Part shown: piece after piece, positions 7,440 to 14,994 of the stretch
How the letters are laid out: the number at the start of each line of letters is the position of its first letter
Numbering within the stretch: the stretch's first letter is position 1
NCBI RefSeq assembly: GCF_002838065.1
Contig: NZ_PIZU01000014.1
Span: 1 to 64,000 of the forward strand
Direction: 5' to 3'
Source: Mycobacterium hubeiense
GTDB taxonomy: Bacteria > Actinomycetota > Actinomycetes > Mycobacteriales > Mycobacteriaceae
DNA length: 64,000 nucleotides
Program-made: the position numbers and the translations under genes
The notes under the pieces: generated by a model
Told to the model about the DNA's origin: nothing
Seen by the model: the letters and a program-made list of their open reading frames with translations, nothing else
Database searches by the model: none

Positions 7440-8958
7440 CGACGCCGGCTGCCCGTATGGTCGCGGGTTCGACGCGGACCGTGGGCAGGCGCACCTTGAA
7501 AATCGTAAGTCCCGCAACGGATTCGGCGGCGATCGTGCCGCCATGCGCCTCGACAATCGACGCGACGATCGACAAGCCCAACCCGAAGTTGCCGGCCTGA
7601 CGTGATCGTGACTTGTCGGCGCGGACGAACCTCTCGAACAGATGCGGCAGCACCTCGCGGGGGATGCCCGGCCCGTTGTCGGTGACGGTGAGTTCGGTGT
7701 AGGCGCTGCCGTTGTCGCCTCCCCGGGTGAAGATGGCCGTTGTCACGGTGGTGCCCGGTGGAGTGTGCACCCGCGCATTCGACAGCAGGTTGGCCAGCAG
7801 CTGGTGCAGCCGGGCCCGGTCGCCGCGGACCCACACCGCACCGTCGGGGACCTCGGTCAGCCACCGATGGGTGGGCGCGGACACCTTGGCGTCGTTGACC
7901 GCGTCGATGACGATGTCGGTGAGTTCCACCTCTGCGGTGTTGAGGTCTTCGCCCTCGTCCAGCCGTGCCAGCAACAGCAGGTCGGAGACCAGTGAATTCA
8001 TCCGGCGCGATTCGGATTCGATTCGGGCTAGCGAGTATTCGGTGGTTTCGGGCAGCACTGAGCTGTCCTGGCGGGTCAACTCGGAGTATCCGAGGATGGC
8101 CGCCAGCGGCGTGCGCAGTTCGTGGCTCGCGTCGGTGATGAACTGGCGCATCCGCCGATCCGATGCCGCGACCTCGGCCAGCGCGCGCTCGACATGTGCC
8201 AGCAGCCGGTTCAGTGTGTCGCCGACAAGCCCGACCTCGGTGCGCGGATCGGTGTCGCCGTCCGGCACCCGCGGCGTGATCGCGTGGTGGTCGCGGTCCA
8301 GTGGCAGCGTCGCCACTTCTGCCGCTGTCGCGGCGACCCGGCTGAGCGGACGAAGCGCGAATCTGACAAATGCGACCGTGCCGAGCGCGGTGACGAGAAC
8401 GGCGAGCGCGGTCATGGCGGCGACGATCGCCGTCTCCTGCATGACGGCTTGCACTGCGGGCTCGAGCGATACCGCCGTCACCATCAGCTCGTCGCCGTCG
8501 CCCGGTCGGCTCTCCATCAGGTACTCGCCGAGCCCCGGCAGGTCGACCTCGCGTTTTCCGCCGGCACCCTCGGCGAGGGAGGAAATTTTCGCGGCGACAG
8601 CCTCGGGCGCCGGGCTGGCCTCCCCGTCGCTGAACAACGCGGAGTCGACCACCTCGCGGTTCTGGATCAGCGCGATGACGTTCCCCGGCGCCTGTCCCAC
8701 CACCTGGGTCAACGGCTTCATCGCGCCGGGCGGCGGTTTGTCGCCGGTGTCGGTCGGCGTGATGCGGAACTTGGTGACGCTGTAGCTGAATCCGTCAGCC
8801 GATGCGGTCAATTGCGTGTCGATCACGCCGGACAGCGAATGGCGCAGCGTCACCACCGACATCACGCCCACCGCCACCAGCACAGCGATCACCACGGCGG
8901 ATACGCCCACCACCAGCTGGCGGGTCAGCGTCCATGTACGCCATCGCCGCATGATCAC
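7423..8958 (-). CDS. trcS: Sensor histidine kinase TrcS
   Basis: This 511-residue membrane kinase is the partner of the TrcR regulator encoded just upstream. It has a first membrane helix at about residues 15-37, an extracytoplasmic sensor region at 38-175, a second helix at 176-199, a HAMP linker, the H-box FITDASHELRTPLAA with phospho-acceptor His279, an N-box (LLANLLSNARVHTP), a G1 box (VTDNGPGIP) and a G2 box (GLGLSIV). Its start overlaps the trcR stop by 4 bp, so the pair is translationally coupled. The TrcS name rests on the strongly TrcR-like regulator beside it. The stimulus is not known from the sequence. Confidence 0.85.
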   Translation of the reverse strand: MIMRRWRTWTLTRQLVVGVSAVVIAVLVAVGVMSVVTLRHSLSGVIDTQLTASADGFSYSVTKFRITPTDTGDKPPPGAMKPLTQVVGQAPGNVIALIQNREVVDSALFSDGEASPAPEAVAAKISSLAEGAGGKREVDLPGLGEYLMESRPGDGDELMVTAVSLEPAVQAVMQETAIVAAMTALAVLVTALGTVAFVRFALRPLSRVAATAAEVATLPLDRDHHAITPRVPDGDTDPRTEVGLVGDTLNRLLAHVERALAEVAASDRRMRQFITDASHELRTPLAAILGYSELTRQDSSVLPETTEYSLARIESESRRMNSLVSDLLLLARLDEGEDLNTAEVELTDIVIDAVNDAKVSAPTHRWLTEVPDGAVWVRGDRARLHQLLANLLSNARVHTPPGTTVTTAIFTRGGDNGSAYTELTVTDNGPGIPREVLPHLFERFVRADKSRSRQAGNFGLGLSIVASIVEAHGGTIAAESVAGLTIFKVRLPTVRVEPATIRAAGVVTGWR

Positions 8959-9725
8959 TCTGCCGGCCGCAGCATGTAGCCGACGCCACGCACGGTGTGG
9001 ATCATCGGCTCATGGCCGGCGTCGATCTTCTTGCGCAGGTACGACACGTACAGGTCGACGATGCTGGAGCGTCCACCGAAGTCGTAGTTCCACACCCGGC
9101 GCAGAATCTCCTGGCGGCTCAAGGCACGTCGCGGGTTGCGCATCAGGAACCGCAGCAGTTCGAACTCGGTAGACGTCAGCGCGACCGGAACGCCCGCGCG
9201 GGTCACCTCATGGCTGGCGCCGTCGAGTTCGAGGTCGCCGACGGTGAGCGTCTCATCCTCCGCAGGAGTGAGATACGCCGACCGGCGCAGCAGCCCGCGC
9301 AGCCTGGCGACAAGCTCCTCGAGCGAGAACGGCTTGGTCATGTAGTCGTCGCCGCCGGCGGTCAGCCCTGTGACGCGGTCCACCACCGAGTCCCGTGCGG
9401 TGAGGAACAGCGTGGGGGTGTAGGTGTCTGACTCGCGGATCTGCTGCAGCACACCCAGGCCGTCCATATCGGGCAGCATGATGTCGAGAACCAGGATGTC
9501 GGGTTTGTCGGCCTGGTATTTGTCGACGGCCTCGGCGGCGTCGTGTGCGACGTCGATCACCCAGCCTTCGTACTCCAGAGCCATCCGGACAAGATTGGTG
9601 AGCGAGGGTTCGTCGTCGACAAGCAACACCCGGATGGGCGACCCGTCGGCCCGGTACATACGCGGCAGCTGGCCAAGGATGGCGCGACGGGGCGCCACCT
9701 GGTCGCTGACCGGCACAGTGGTCAT
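8955..9725 (-). CDS. trcR: Response regulator TrcR (OmpR family)
   Basis: A 256-residue regulator with a receiver domain (about 31-145) and an OmpR-type winged-helix DNA-binding domain (about 160-255). The acidic pair DDEP is at 37-40, the phospho-acceptor Asp is at 81 (LVLDIMLPD), and the conserved Thr/Lys are in FLTARDS and TKPFSLEEL. The extension before the receiver (ILGQLPRMYRADGSPIRVL) and the C-terminus (SLRKKID-like, TVRGVGYMLRP) match what I recall of M. tuberculosis TrcR closely. It is first in a coupled trcR-trcS operon. In M. tuberculosis TrcR autoregulates through an AT-rich upstream region; a comparable tract is present here. Confidence 0.88.
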   Translation of the reverse strand: MTTVPVSDQVAPRRAILGQLPRMYRADGSPIRVLLVDDEPSLTNLVRMALEYEGWVIDVAHDAAEAVDKYQADKPDILVLDIMLPDMDGLGVLQQIRESDTYTPTLFLTARDSVVDRVTGLTAGGDDYMTKPFSLEELVARLRGLLRRSAYLTPAEDETLTVGDLELDGASHEVTRAGVPVALTSTEFELLRFLMRNPRRALSRQEILRRVWNYDFGGRSSIVDLYVSYLRKKIDAGHEPMIHTVRGVGYMLRPAE

Positions 9726-9760
9726 TAGGCCATTGTCCCGATCGCCTGACCGGCCGCGAG

Positions 9761-9785
9761 GTTACTCATAGAAAATTCATATACG
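9761..9785 (-). promoter_or_regulatory. AT-rich tract upstream of trcR
   Basis: This 25-bp stretch is clearly AT-richer than its surroundings and lies 36-60 bp upstream of the trcR ATG. On the minus strand it includes a TATGAAT that could serve as a -10 hexamer. AT-rich DNA at this place is the known kind of TrcR target in M. tuberculosis; binding here is inferred. Confidence 0.35.
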
Positions 9786-9849
9786 GGGCCGCCACAAATG
9801 GCTTCGGATACCGGCGCCGATTCCACGGCGTAGCGTCGTCCTCGGAAAG

Positions 9850-9873
9850 GGTTATCTGCCCAGGGCGCGGGTA
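9850..9873 (+). promoter_or_regulatory. SigF-like promoter for the cheB-type operon
   Basis: GGTT at 9850-9853 and GGGTA at 9869-9873 are separated by 15 bp and precede the ATG at 9885 by 11 bp. They resemble the mycobacterial SigF elements (GGTT(T), about 16 bp, GGGTA), although the spacer is at the short end. A general-stress promoter would suit the STAS/RsbW-like gene in the operon. Confidence 0.4.
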
Positions 9874-9884
9874 ACCAATTCGCG

Positions 9885-10907
9885 ATGGCTGGAATCGATG
9901 GGATGCCGAAGGGCATCGTGGCGGTGGGCGCCTCTGCCGGAGGCGTCGAAGCCCTCGGCGAGATGGCCGCCGGGCTGCCCGCCGATCTGCCCAATGCACT
10001 GCTGGTCGCCCTGCACCTGCCCGCCAACGCGCCGAGTGTGCTGGCCCGCATCATCGATCGCAGCGGACCGCTGCCCGCGATGCCCGCCAAGGACGGCGCC
10101 CCACTGGAGGCCGGCGTCATCTACGTCGCGGTGCCCAACCACCATCTGCTCGTCGCGGATCATCAGGTGCTGTTGTCGGAGGGCCCGACGGAGAACGGTC
10201 ACCGCCCGGCGATCAATGCGCTGTTCCGTTCCGTCGCATTGCATTTCGGGCCGCGGTCGATCGGGGTGCTGCTGTCGGGTGTGCTCGATGACGGTGTCCT
10301 GGGCATGGCCGCGATCCGCTCACGGGGCGGCATCACCATCGCCCAACATCCCGACGAGGCGGTATTCGCCGCCATGCCCACCAATGCCATCCAGGCCGGT
10401 GTCGTCGACCACCGCGTTGCGGCGGCCGACGTCGGCAACCTGCTCGCGCAGCTGGCGGACCGAGAGCTCGAGGAGCAGGACATGGACAAACACATGCAAC
10501 CCGACGACAGTATGGAACTGGAGAACCGCATCGCGATGGGCCGACGGTTCTCGACGTCGTTCGACTCGGAGGCGCTCGGCCCGCACTCCGGCTACACCTG
10601 TCCCGACTGCAACGGATCACTGATCATGGTGAGCGAGAAGAACTATCGCTGCCGGGTCGGCCACGCCTGGACGGCCGACGCGTTGCTCAAGGCGCGCGAC
10701 GACGAGATCGAGGGCGCCCTGTGGGTGGCGCTGCGCAGCCTGCAGGAGAAGGCCAAGCTGTCGAGGAAGCTGGCGAGCAACGTCAGCCCCGGCATGCTGT
10801 CGCAGCGCTACACCGAGCTGGCGAACGAGGCGGAACACGCGATGTCCGTTCTGAGCAGACGATTATCGGAAGCGGCGTCCGTCGCGGGTGAACGCGGTGC
10901 CGACTGA
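9885..10907 (+). CDS. CheB-type protein-glutamate methylesterase without receiver domain
   Basis: A 340-residue protein. Residues 8-190 form a CheB esterase domain with the catalytic triad Ser17 (VGASAGG), His44 (VALHLP) and Asp136 (GVLDDG). The N-terminal receiver of classical CheB is missing. The C-terminal third adds a CxxC...CxxxH cluster (Cys239, Cys242, Cys256, His260) that could bind zinc, followed by a helical region. Chemotaxis receptors and flagellar genes are not present here, and mycobacteria are non-flagellated. The protein therefore probably acts with the CheR-PAS protein encoded downstream in a non-chemotactic signalling system. The stop overlaps the next gene. Confidence 0.85.
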   Translation: MAGIDGMPKGIVAVGASAGGVEALGEMAAGLPADLPNALLVALHLPANAPSVLARIIDRSGPLPAMPAKDGAPLEAGVIYVAVPNHHLLVADHQVLLSEGPTENGHRPAINALFRSVALHFGPRSIGVLLSGVLDDGVLGMAAIRSRGGITIAQHPDEAVFAAMPTNAIQAGVVDHRVAAADVGNLLAQLADRELEEQDMDKHMQPDDSMELENRIAMGRRFSTSFDSEALGPHSGYTCPDCNGSLIMVSEKNYRCRVGHAWTADALLKARDDEIEGALWVALRSLQEKAKLSRKLASNVSPGMLSQRYTELANEAEHAMSVLSRRLSEAASVAGERGAD

Positions 10908-11658
10908 CCATGCCAGTTCCTTGACCGTCTCCGCGGAGGCGGTCGGAGACGTCTGCGTGCTCGCCGTGCGCGGAGTTCTCGACAGCACCACCTATTTGTT
11001 CCTGCGGGACCGGATCATCAAGGCCGCACTCGACGAGCCCATCGCGGTCGTCGTCGACGTCAACGAGCTCGGCGTCCCGGCGCAGTCGGCGTGGGCAGTG
11101 TTCACCAGCGCCGCCTGGCACGTCGGGCGGTGGCCGGAGATCCCAATCTTCTTGGTGTGCAATGATGCTGCTGCGCGCCGGACGATCGTCCACAACGGTG
11201 TCGCCCGCTATGTACCGGTCTTATCGACGGTCGACGAGGCGCTCGGTGTGTTGCGACACGCCGGCCCGCCGCCGTATCGCCGCAGAGCGCGCGCCGAGCT
11301 TCCGGCCAGCATCGCCAGCTTGCGACGCTCACGCGAACTGGTCACGGAATGGCTCTCGGCATGGGGCCAGGACGATTTCATCCCGATCGCGAAAGTGATC
11401 GTGACCGCCTTCGTCGAAAACGTGCTGCGGCACACCGACAGCTCGCCCAACGTGCGCGTGGAAGCCGCCGGCGACACGGTGACCATCGCTGTCGCCGACG
11501 GCAACCCCAGCCCGGCCGGTGTGCGCGAACCCCGCTCGTCGCATGAAACGCCGACGGGCTTGCGGATGGTGACCGCGCTGTGCCGCAACTGGGGCAACGC
11601 CCCCACCCCGGCGGGCAAAACGGTGTGGGCCGTCATCGGACCCGAGAACCGGCCGTAG
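10888..11658 (+). CDS. STAS plus RsbW-type ATPase protein
   Basis: A 256-residue protein combining two parts of stress-sigma partner-switching systems. Residues 8-110 look like a STAS (anti-anti-sigma) domain (VLAVRGVLDSTTYLFLRDRI...VVVDVNELGV). Residues 135-250 look like a GHKL ATPase of the RsbW/HATPase_c_2 type, with an N-box-like FVENVLRHT, a G1-like VADGNPSP and a GLRMVTALC segment. It may bind or phosphorylate an anti-sigma partner, but no target is encoded next to it. It starts at GTG 10888, inside the 3' end of the CheB-type gene (a GTG at 10897 is an alternative), so the two are coupled. Confidence 0.75.
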   Translation: MNAVPTDHASSLTVSAEAVGDVCVLAVRGVLDSTTYLFLRDRIIKAALDEPIAVVVDVNELGVPAQSAWAVFTSAAWHVGRWPEIPIFLVCNDAAARRTIVHNGVARYVPVLSTVDEALGVLRHAGPPPYRRRARAELPASIASLRRSRELVTEWLSAWGQDDFIPIAKVIVTAFVENVLRHTDSSPNVRVEAAGDTVTIAVADGNPSPAGVREPRSSHETPTGLRMVTALCRNWGNAPTPAGKTVWAVIGPENRP

Positions 11659-11703
11659 CCGGGAGTATGTTCAGTCCATCGAGACGAGGCGGACGGACAC
11701 GGT

Positions 11704-13557
11704 TTGAACGAGACGGACGAATCATTCGAAGCCCTACTGCGCTATATGCGGGATTCGCGTGGCTTCGATTTCACCGGCTACAAGCGCACTTCGCTGATGC
11801 GGCGGGTGCGCCACCGGATGGACCAGGGCGGTTACCACACCTACGAGCAGTATCTCGATGTGCTGCAGGCCAGTTCCGACGAGTTCGCCGCCCTGTTCAA
11901 CACGATCTTGATCAACGTCACGGCGTTCTTCCGGGATCCGGAGTCGTGGGACTTCCTCCGCGACGAGGTGCTGCCGTCGCTGCTCGCCGCTCGCGCGCCG
12001 ACCGATCCGATCCGGGTGTGGAGCGCCGGCTGCGCGTCCGGGCAGGAGGCGTATTCGCTGGCGATGGCGATGGCCGAGGTGCTGGGGCCCGAAGACTTCC
12101 GGCAACGGGTCAAGATCTACGCCACCGACGTCGACGAGGACGCACTGACCGAGGCGCGCGCCGCCACCTATGACGCCAAAGCCGTCGAATCTGTTCCGCC
12201 GGATCTGCTCTCGAAGTACTTCGACGCCGCCAACGGCCGGTACGTGTTTCGCAAAGACCTGCGGCGGGCGGTCATTTTCGGCCGCAACGATCTGGTGAAA
12301 GACGCACCGATATCGCGGGTGGACCTACTGGCCTGCCGCAACACGTTGATGTACCTGAACGCCGAGACACAGCGAACAGTGTTGGGCCGCTTGCATTTTG
12401 CCCTCGCACCACACGGCATCCTGTTCCTCGGCCACGCCGAGATGCTGCTGAGCCACTCCGACCGTTTCACGCCGATAGACCTCAAGCACCGGGTGTTCCG
12501 CAAGGCCGCGGGCTCGCACGCCGGGATGGGCGGATTCGACGCCGCGGCGGCGATGGCCGACCGGCACGGCGACTTGCCCGCCATGGATGCGCTGCGCGAG
12601 TTGGCGTTTCGCGCCAGCCCCGTCGCCCAGATCGTGGTGACGGGCGAGGACACCGTCGCGATGATCAATCAGCAGGCCGAACTCACCTTTGGGCTGTCGG
12701 CGCGTGACATCGGCCGGCTGTTGCGTGATCTGGAGGTGTCGTTCCGGCCGGTCGAGCTGCGCGCCTACCTCGAGCAGGCGAAGGTCGAACGCCGCGCGGC
12801 GATGATCCAGGACGTCCACTGGCAGCGGCCCGGCCTGGACGCGGTCTGGTTCGAGGTGCACATCAATCCGCTGGTCGACGCCGAGAACGGGCTGCTCGGG
12901 GTATCGGTCGTGTTCTTCGACGTGACGGCCACGAAGGCGTTGGTGGAGAAGGTCGTTCAGACCAATCGCCAGCTCGAGGCCGCCTACGAGGAATTGCAGT
13001 CCACCAACGAAGAGCTCGAAACCACCAACGAGGAACTGCAGTCGACGGTGGAGGAGCTGGAGACCACCAACGAGGAACTCCAGTCCACCAACGAAGAACT
13101 CGAGACGATGAACGAGGAGCTGCAGTCCACCAACGACGAATTGCAGACCATCAACGAGGCGGTGCGGGACCGCAGCATCGAACTCGACGAGGCCCGCGCG
13201 TTCCTCGGGTCGCTGGTCAACTCGCTGCACGTCGGGCTGGCGGTGGTGGACCGGGAGATGCGGGTGGTGCTGTGGAACCGCGGCTGTGAAGAGCTGTGGG
13301 GTTTGCGTGCCGAGGAGACCACCGGCACCGCCCTGACGGCGTTGGATATCGGTCTGCCCGTCGACGAGGTCAAGCCCTTGATCGGGCGCGCGTTTGTGGA
13401 ACCCGACACCAGCGCGGTGACGACCCTCGACGCGGTCACCCGCCGCGGGCGTGCGGCCCGGGTGCGGGTCAGGTGTTCGGCGTTCCGGTCGCCGGATTCG
13501 GTGCAGGGCGCGCTGCTGTTGATGGAGGTCGCGCCCGACGGCGCTAGCCCTGCTTGA
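11704..13557 (+). CDS. CheR-type methyltransferase fused to PAS domains
   Basis: A 617-residue fusion. Residues 1-265 are a CheR methyltransferase: N-terminal helices, VTAFFRDPESWDFL, the SAM-binding VWSAGCASGQEAYSLAM and IYATDVDEDAL, and the DLLACRNTLMYL motif. A PAS-like region follows at about 295-410. A long coiled coil at 415-500 is made of near-perfect repeats of ELQSTNEELET, and a second PAS domain lies at 500-610. This CheR-PAS arrangement occurs with CheB in bacterial stress and light sensing. The TTG start at 11704 begins the domain correctly. It lies 45 bp after the STAS/ATPase gene. Confidence 0.88.
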   Translation: MNETDESFEALLRYMRDSRGFDFTGYKRTSLMRRVRHRMDQGGYHTYEQYLDVLQASSDEFAALFNTILINVTAFFRDPESWDFLRDEVLPSLLAARAPTDPIRVWSAGCASGQEAYSLAMAMAEVLGPEDFRQRVKIYATDVDEDALTEARAATYDAKAVESVPPDLLSKYFDAANGRYVFRKDLRRAVIFGRNDLVKDAPISRVDLLACRNTLMYLNAETQRTVLGRLHFALAPHGILFLGHAEMLLSHSDRFTPIDLKHRVFRKAAGSHAGMGGFDAAAAMADRHGDLPAMDALRELAFRASPVAQIVVTGEDTVAMINQQAELTFGLSARDIGRLLRDLEVSFRPVELRAYLEQAKVERRAAMIQDVHWQRPGLDAVWFEVHINPLVDAENGLLGVSVVFFDVTATKALVEKVVQTNRQLEAAYEELQSTNEELETTNEELQSTVEELETTNEELQSTNEELETMNEELQSTNDELQTINEAVRDRSIELDEARAFLGSLVNSLHVGLAVVDREMRVVLWNRGCEELWGLRAEETTGTALTALDIGLPVDEVKPLIGRAFVEPDTSAVTTLDAVTRRGRAARVRVRCSAFRSPDSVQGALLLMEVAPDGASPA

Positions 13558-13912
13558 GCTGGTCGGCCGCCCAGCCGTCGTGGCGGTGAGCGGCGTCGCG
13601 ATGCTGTTCCGCGGCGTCTTGGTGGGCGTTGCCGCCGTCGTCGCCTTCACGGATCGCGGCCTCTTCATGCGCCGCGGCGGCGCGCAGATGGGCGGCGCCG
13701 GCCTCGGTGTGGCGGTCGGCGGAGGCCCGGTGCGCGCGCTTGGCCCGCGCGAGCGCCTCCCCCGCGCGGCGTTGGGCCCGCTCAGCGGATTCGGCGGAGG
13801 ACCGCACGCCGCGGGCCATCTCGTCGAGGCGGTCGGCAAGTTCGTCGGCGCGTGCGCGGGCCAGTTCCGCCCGCGCGGCGGGCGAGCTGGTGGGACGTTC
13901 TGGTGTACTCAT
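13544..13912 (-). CDS. Ala-rich helical hypothetical protein
   Basis: A 122-residue, highly charged, Ala-rich protein predicted to be almost entirely alpha-helical. Heptad-like runs such as ARARADELADRLDEMA and ERAQRRAGEALARAKRAH suggest a coiled coil. The second half is His- and Ala-rich (HRDAAHRHDGWAADQ). No signal peptide or membrane segment is seen. It starts 1 bp after the stop of the broken AraC gene, so the two were probably co-transcribed, and its last 14 bp overlap the convergent CheR-PAS gene. Similar short helical proteins are frequent in mycobacteria; the function is unknown. Confidence 0.6.
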   Translation of the reverse strand: MSTPERPTSSPAARAELARARADELADRLDEMARGVRSSAESAERAQRRAGEALARAKRAHRASADRHTEAGAAHLRAAAAHEEAAIREGDDGGNAHQDAAEQHRDAAHRHDGWAADQLKQG

Positions 13913-13913
13913 G

Positions 13914-14914
13914 TCAACGCCGCAGTGTGGCGTGGGGGCTTTCTCCGAAGGCTTGGCGGTACATCACGGCAAACCGGCCGGTGTGCAGGAAGCCCCACCG
14001 GGCGGCGATGTCGGTGACGGTCTCGCGTGCCCGGTCGGCGTTCAGCAGATCCCGGCGGGCGTACTCCAGGCGCTGGCGCCGCAGATATTGCAGCGGCGTC
14101 ACGTCGAGGTGGCGGCGGAACATGTACTGCACCGCACGCGGGGTGACGTGCACGGCCTGCGCGATGTCGGCCAGCCCAATGTCGTTGGCGACGTTGGCTT
14201 CCATGTATTCGACGGCGCGGCGCAGCAACGCCGGGTGGGTGTCGGTGGCGTCGAGCGACGTCGGCTCCGTCATCGCCGAGTTCGGGAACGCCGTCAGCGT
14301 CACGGCGGCCAGTAGGCGCCCGGCATGCCCGAGAACCAGCGAATTCACCAGGTCGTCGTCAACCAACACGCTGTTGTGGACGTAGCGCACGGTGTCCTGC
14401 CACAACCGGCCCGCCGCCGTGTCGACGGGCTCGAAGCGGAAGAACCGGATGGGCTTGGCATCGCTGTCGGGCGTTCCGGTGGCGACGCTGGCGACAAGCC
14501 CGGGGTCCATCACCACCGAGGTGACCGAGAGATCGCGGGCCTGCACGTCGTGCGGGAGATCGGGCTGGGTGACCAGCGAGACGTCGCCGGGGCGTGCGTG
14601 CGCCTCGATGCCGTCGCAGCTGCCGGCCAGGCGTCCGCCCTTGGCCCAGACCGCGATGACCTTGTTGAGCGGATCGGGTGAGGCCCTCAATTCGCCGGGA
14701 TCTGCACCTGGTCGATGGCGAACGGGCCGGCATCGGTGCGGGTGTGGGTGAGCAACGGCTTGTCGCGGCGGCGCGCCACGCCCTTGAGGGACAGATGCAG
14801 GCGGGCGCCGTATGTGGACTCCAGGAACTCGCACACCGCGTCCGGGTCGCACAGCTCCACGTGCGAGCGGACGGGCCGCTCGAGATATGTCGCCGTGGTA
14901 CCGATCGTGATCAC
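13914..14914 (-). pseudogene. AraC-family regulator interrupted by a frameshift
   Basis: Two overlapping reading frames together encode one AraC-type regulator. The first (14914 down to 14687) reads MITIGTTATYLERP...FAIDQVQIPAN and stops. The second frame picks up exactly there as GELRASPDPLNKVIAVWAKGG and continues to a normal C-terminal domain with two helix-turn-helix segments (GLADIAQAVHVTPRAVQYMF and TDIAARWGFLHTGRF). Adding one G in the CCGG run at about 14696-14699 joins the frames as QIPGELRAS. The gene is therefore either a recent 1-bp deletion or a sequencing error; no slippery site for programmed frameshifting is obvious. The second frame alone has no convincing start for the missing N-terminus. 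Confidence 0.75.
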
Positions 14915-14971
14915 CTCGTAGCAGGTGGCCTTAACCCTACTCGCGAAGTCCTTTGCGGAAGCTGCGCATCA

Positions 14972-14990
14972 GCGAAATTGCACTCCTGGT
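14972..14990. repeat. Half-copy of the dispersed hairpin element
   Basis: GCGAAATTGCA (11 bases) matches the arm of the 61-bp elements at 17578 and 18558 exactly, and the following bases match partially (CTCCTGG against TTCCGGC). It lies directly beside the ligD stop codon. No partner arm is evident, so it is a fragment or a chance match. Confidence 0.3.
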
Positions 14991-14994
14991 GGCG

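Noticed and set aside
12325..13839. A 504-codon open frame on the minus strand
   Set aside because: It is the complement of the CheR-PAS gene. Its VGGLQLLVHRLEFFVGG-type repeats merely mirror the coiled-coil repeats of the real gene.
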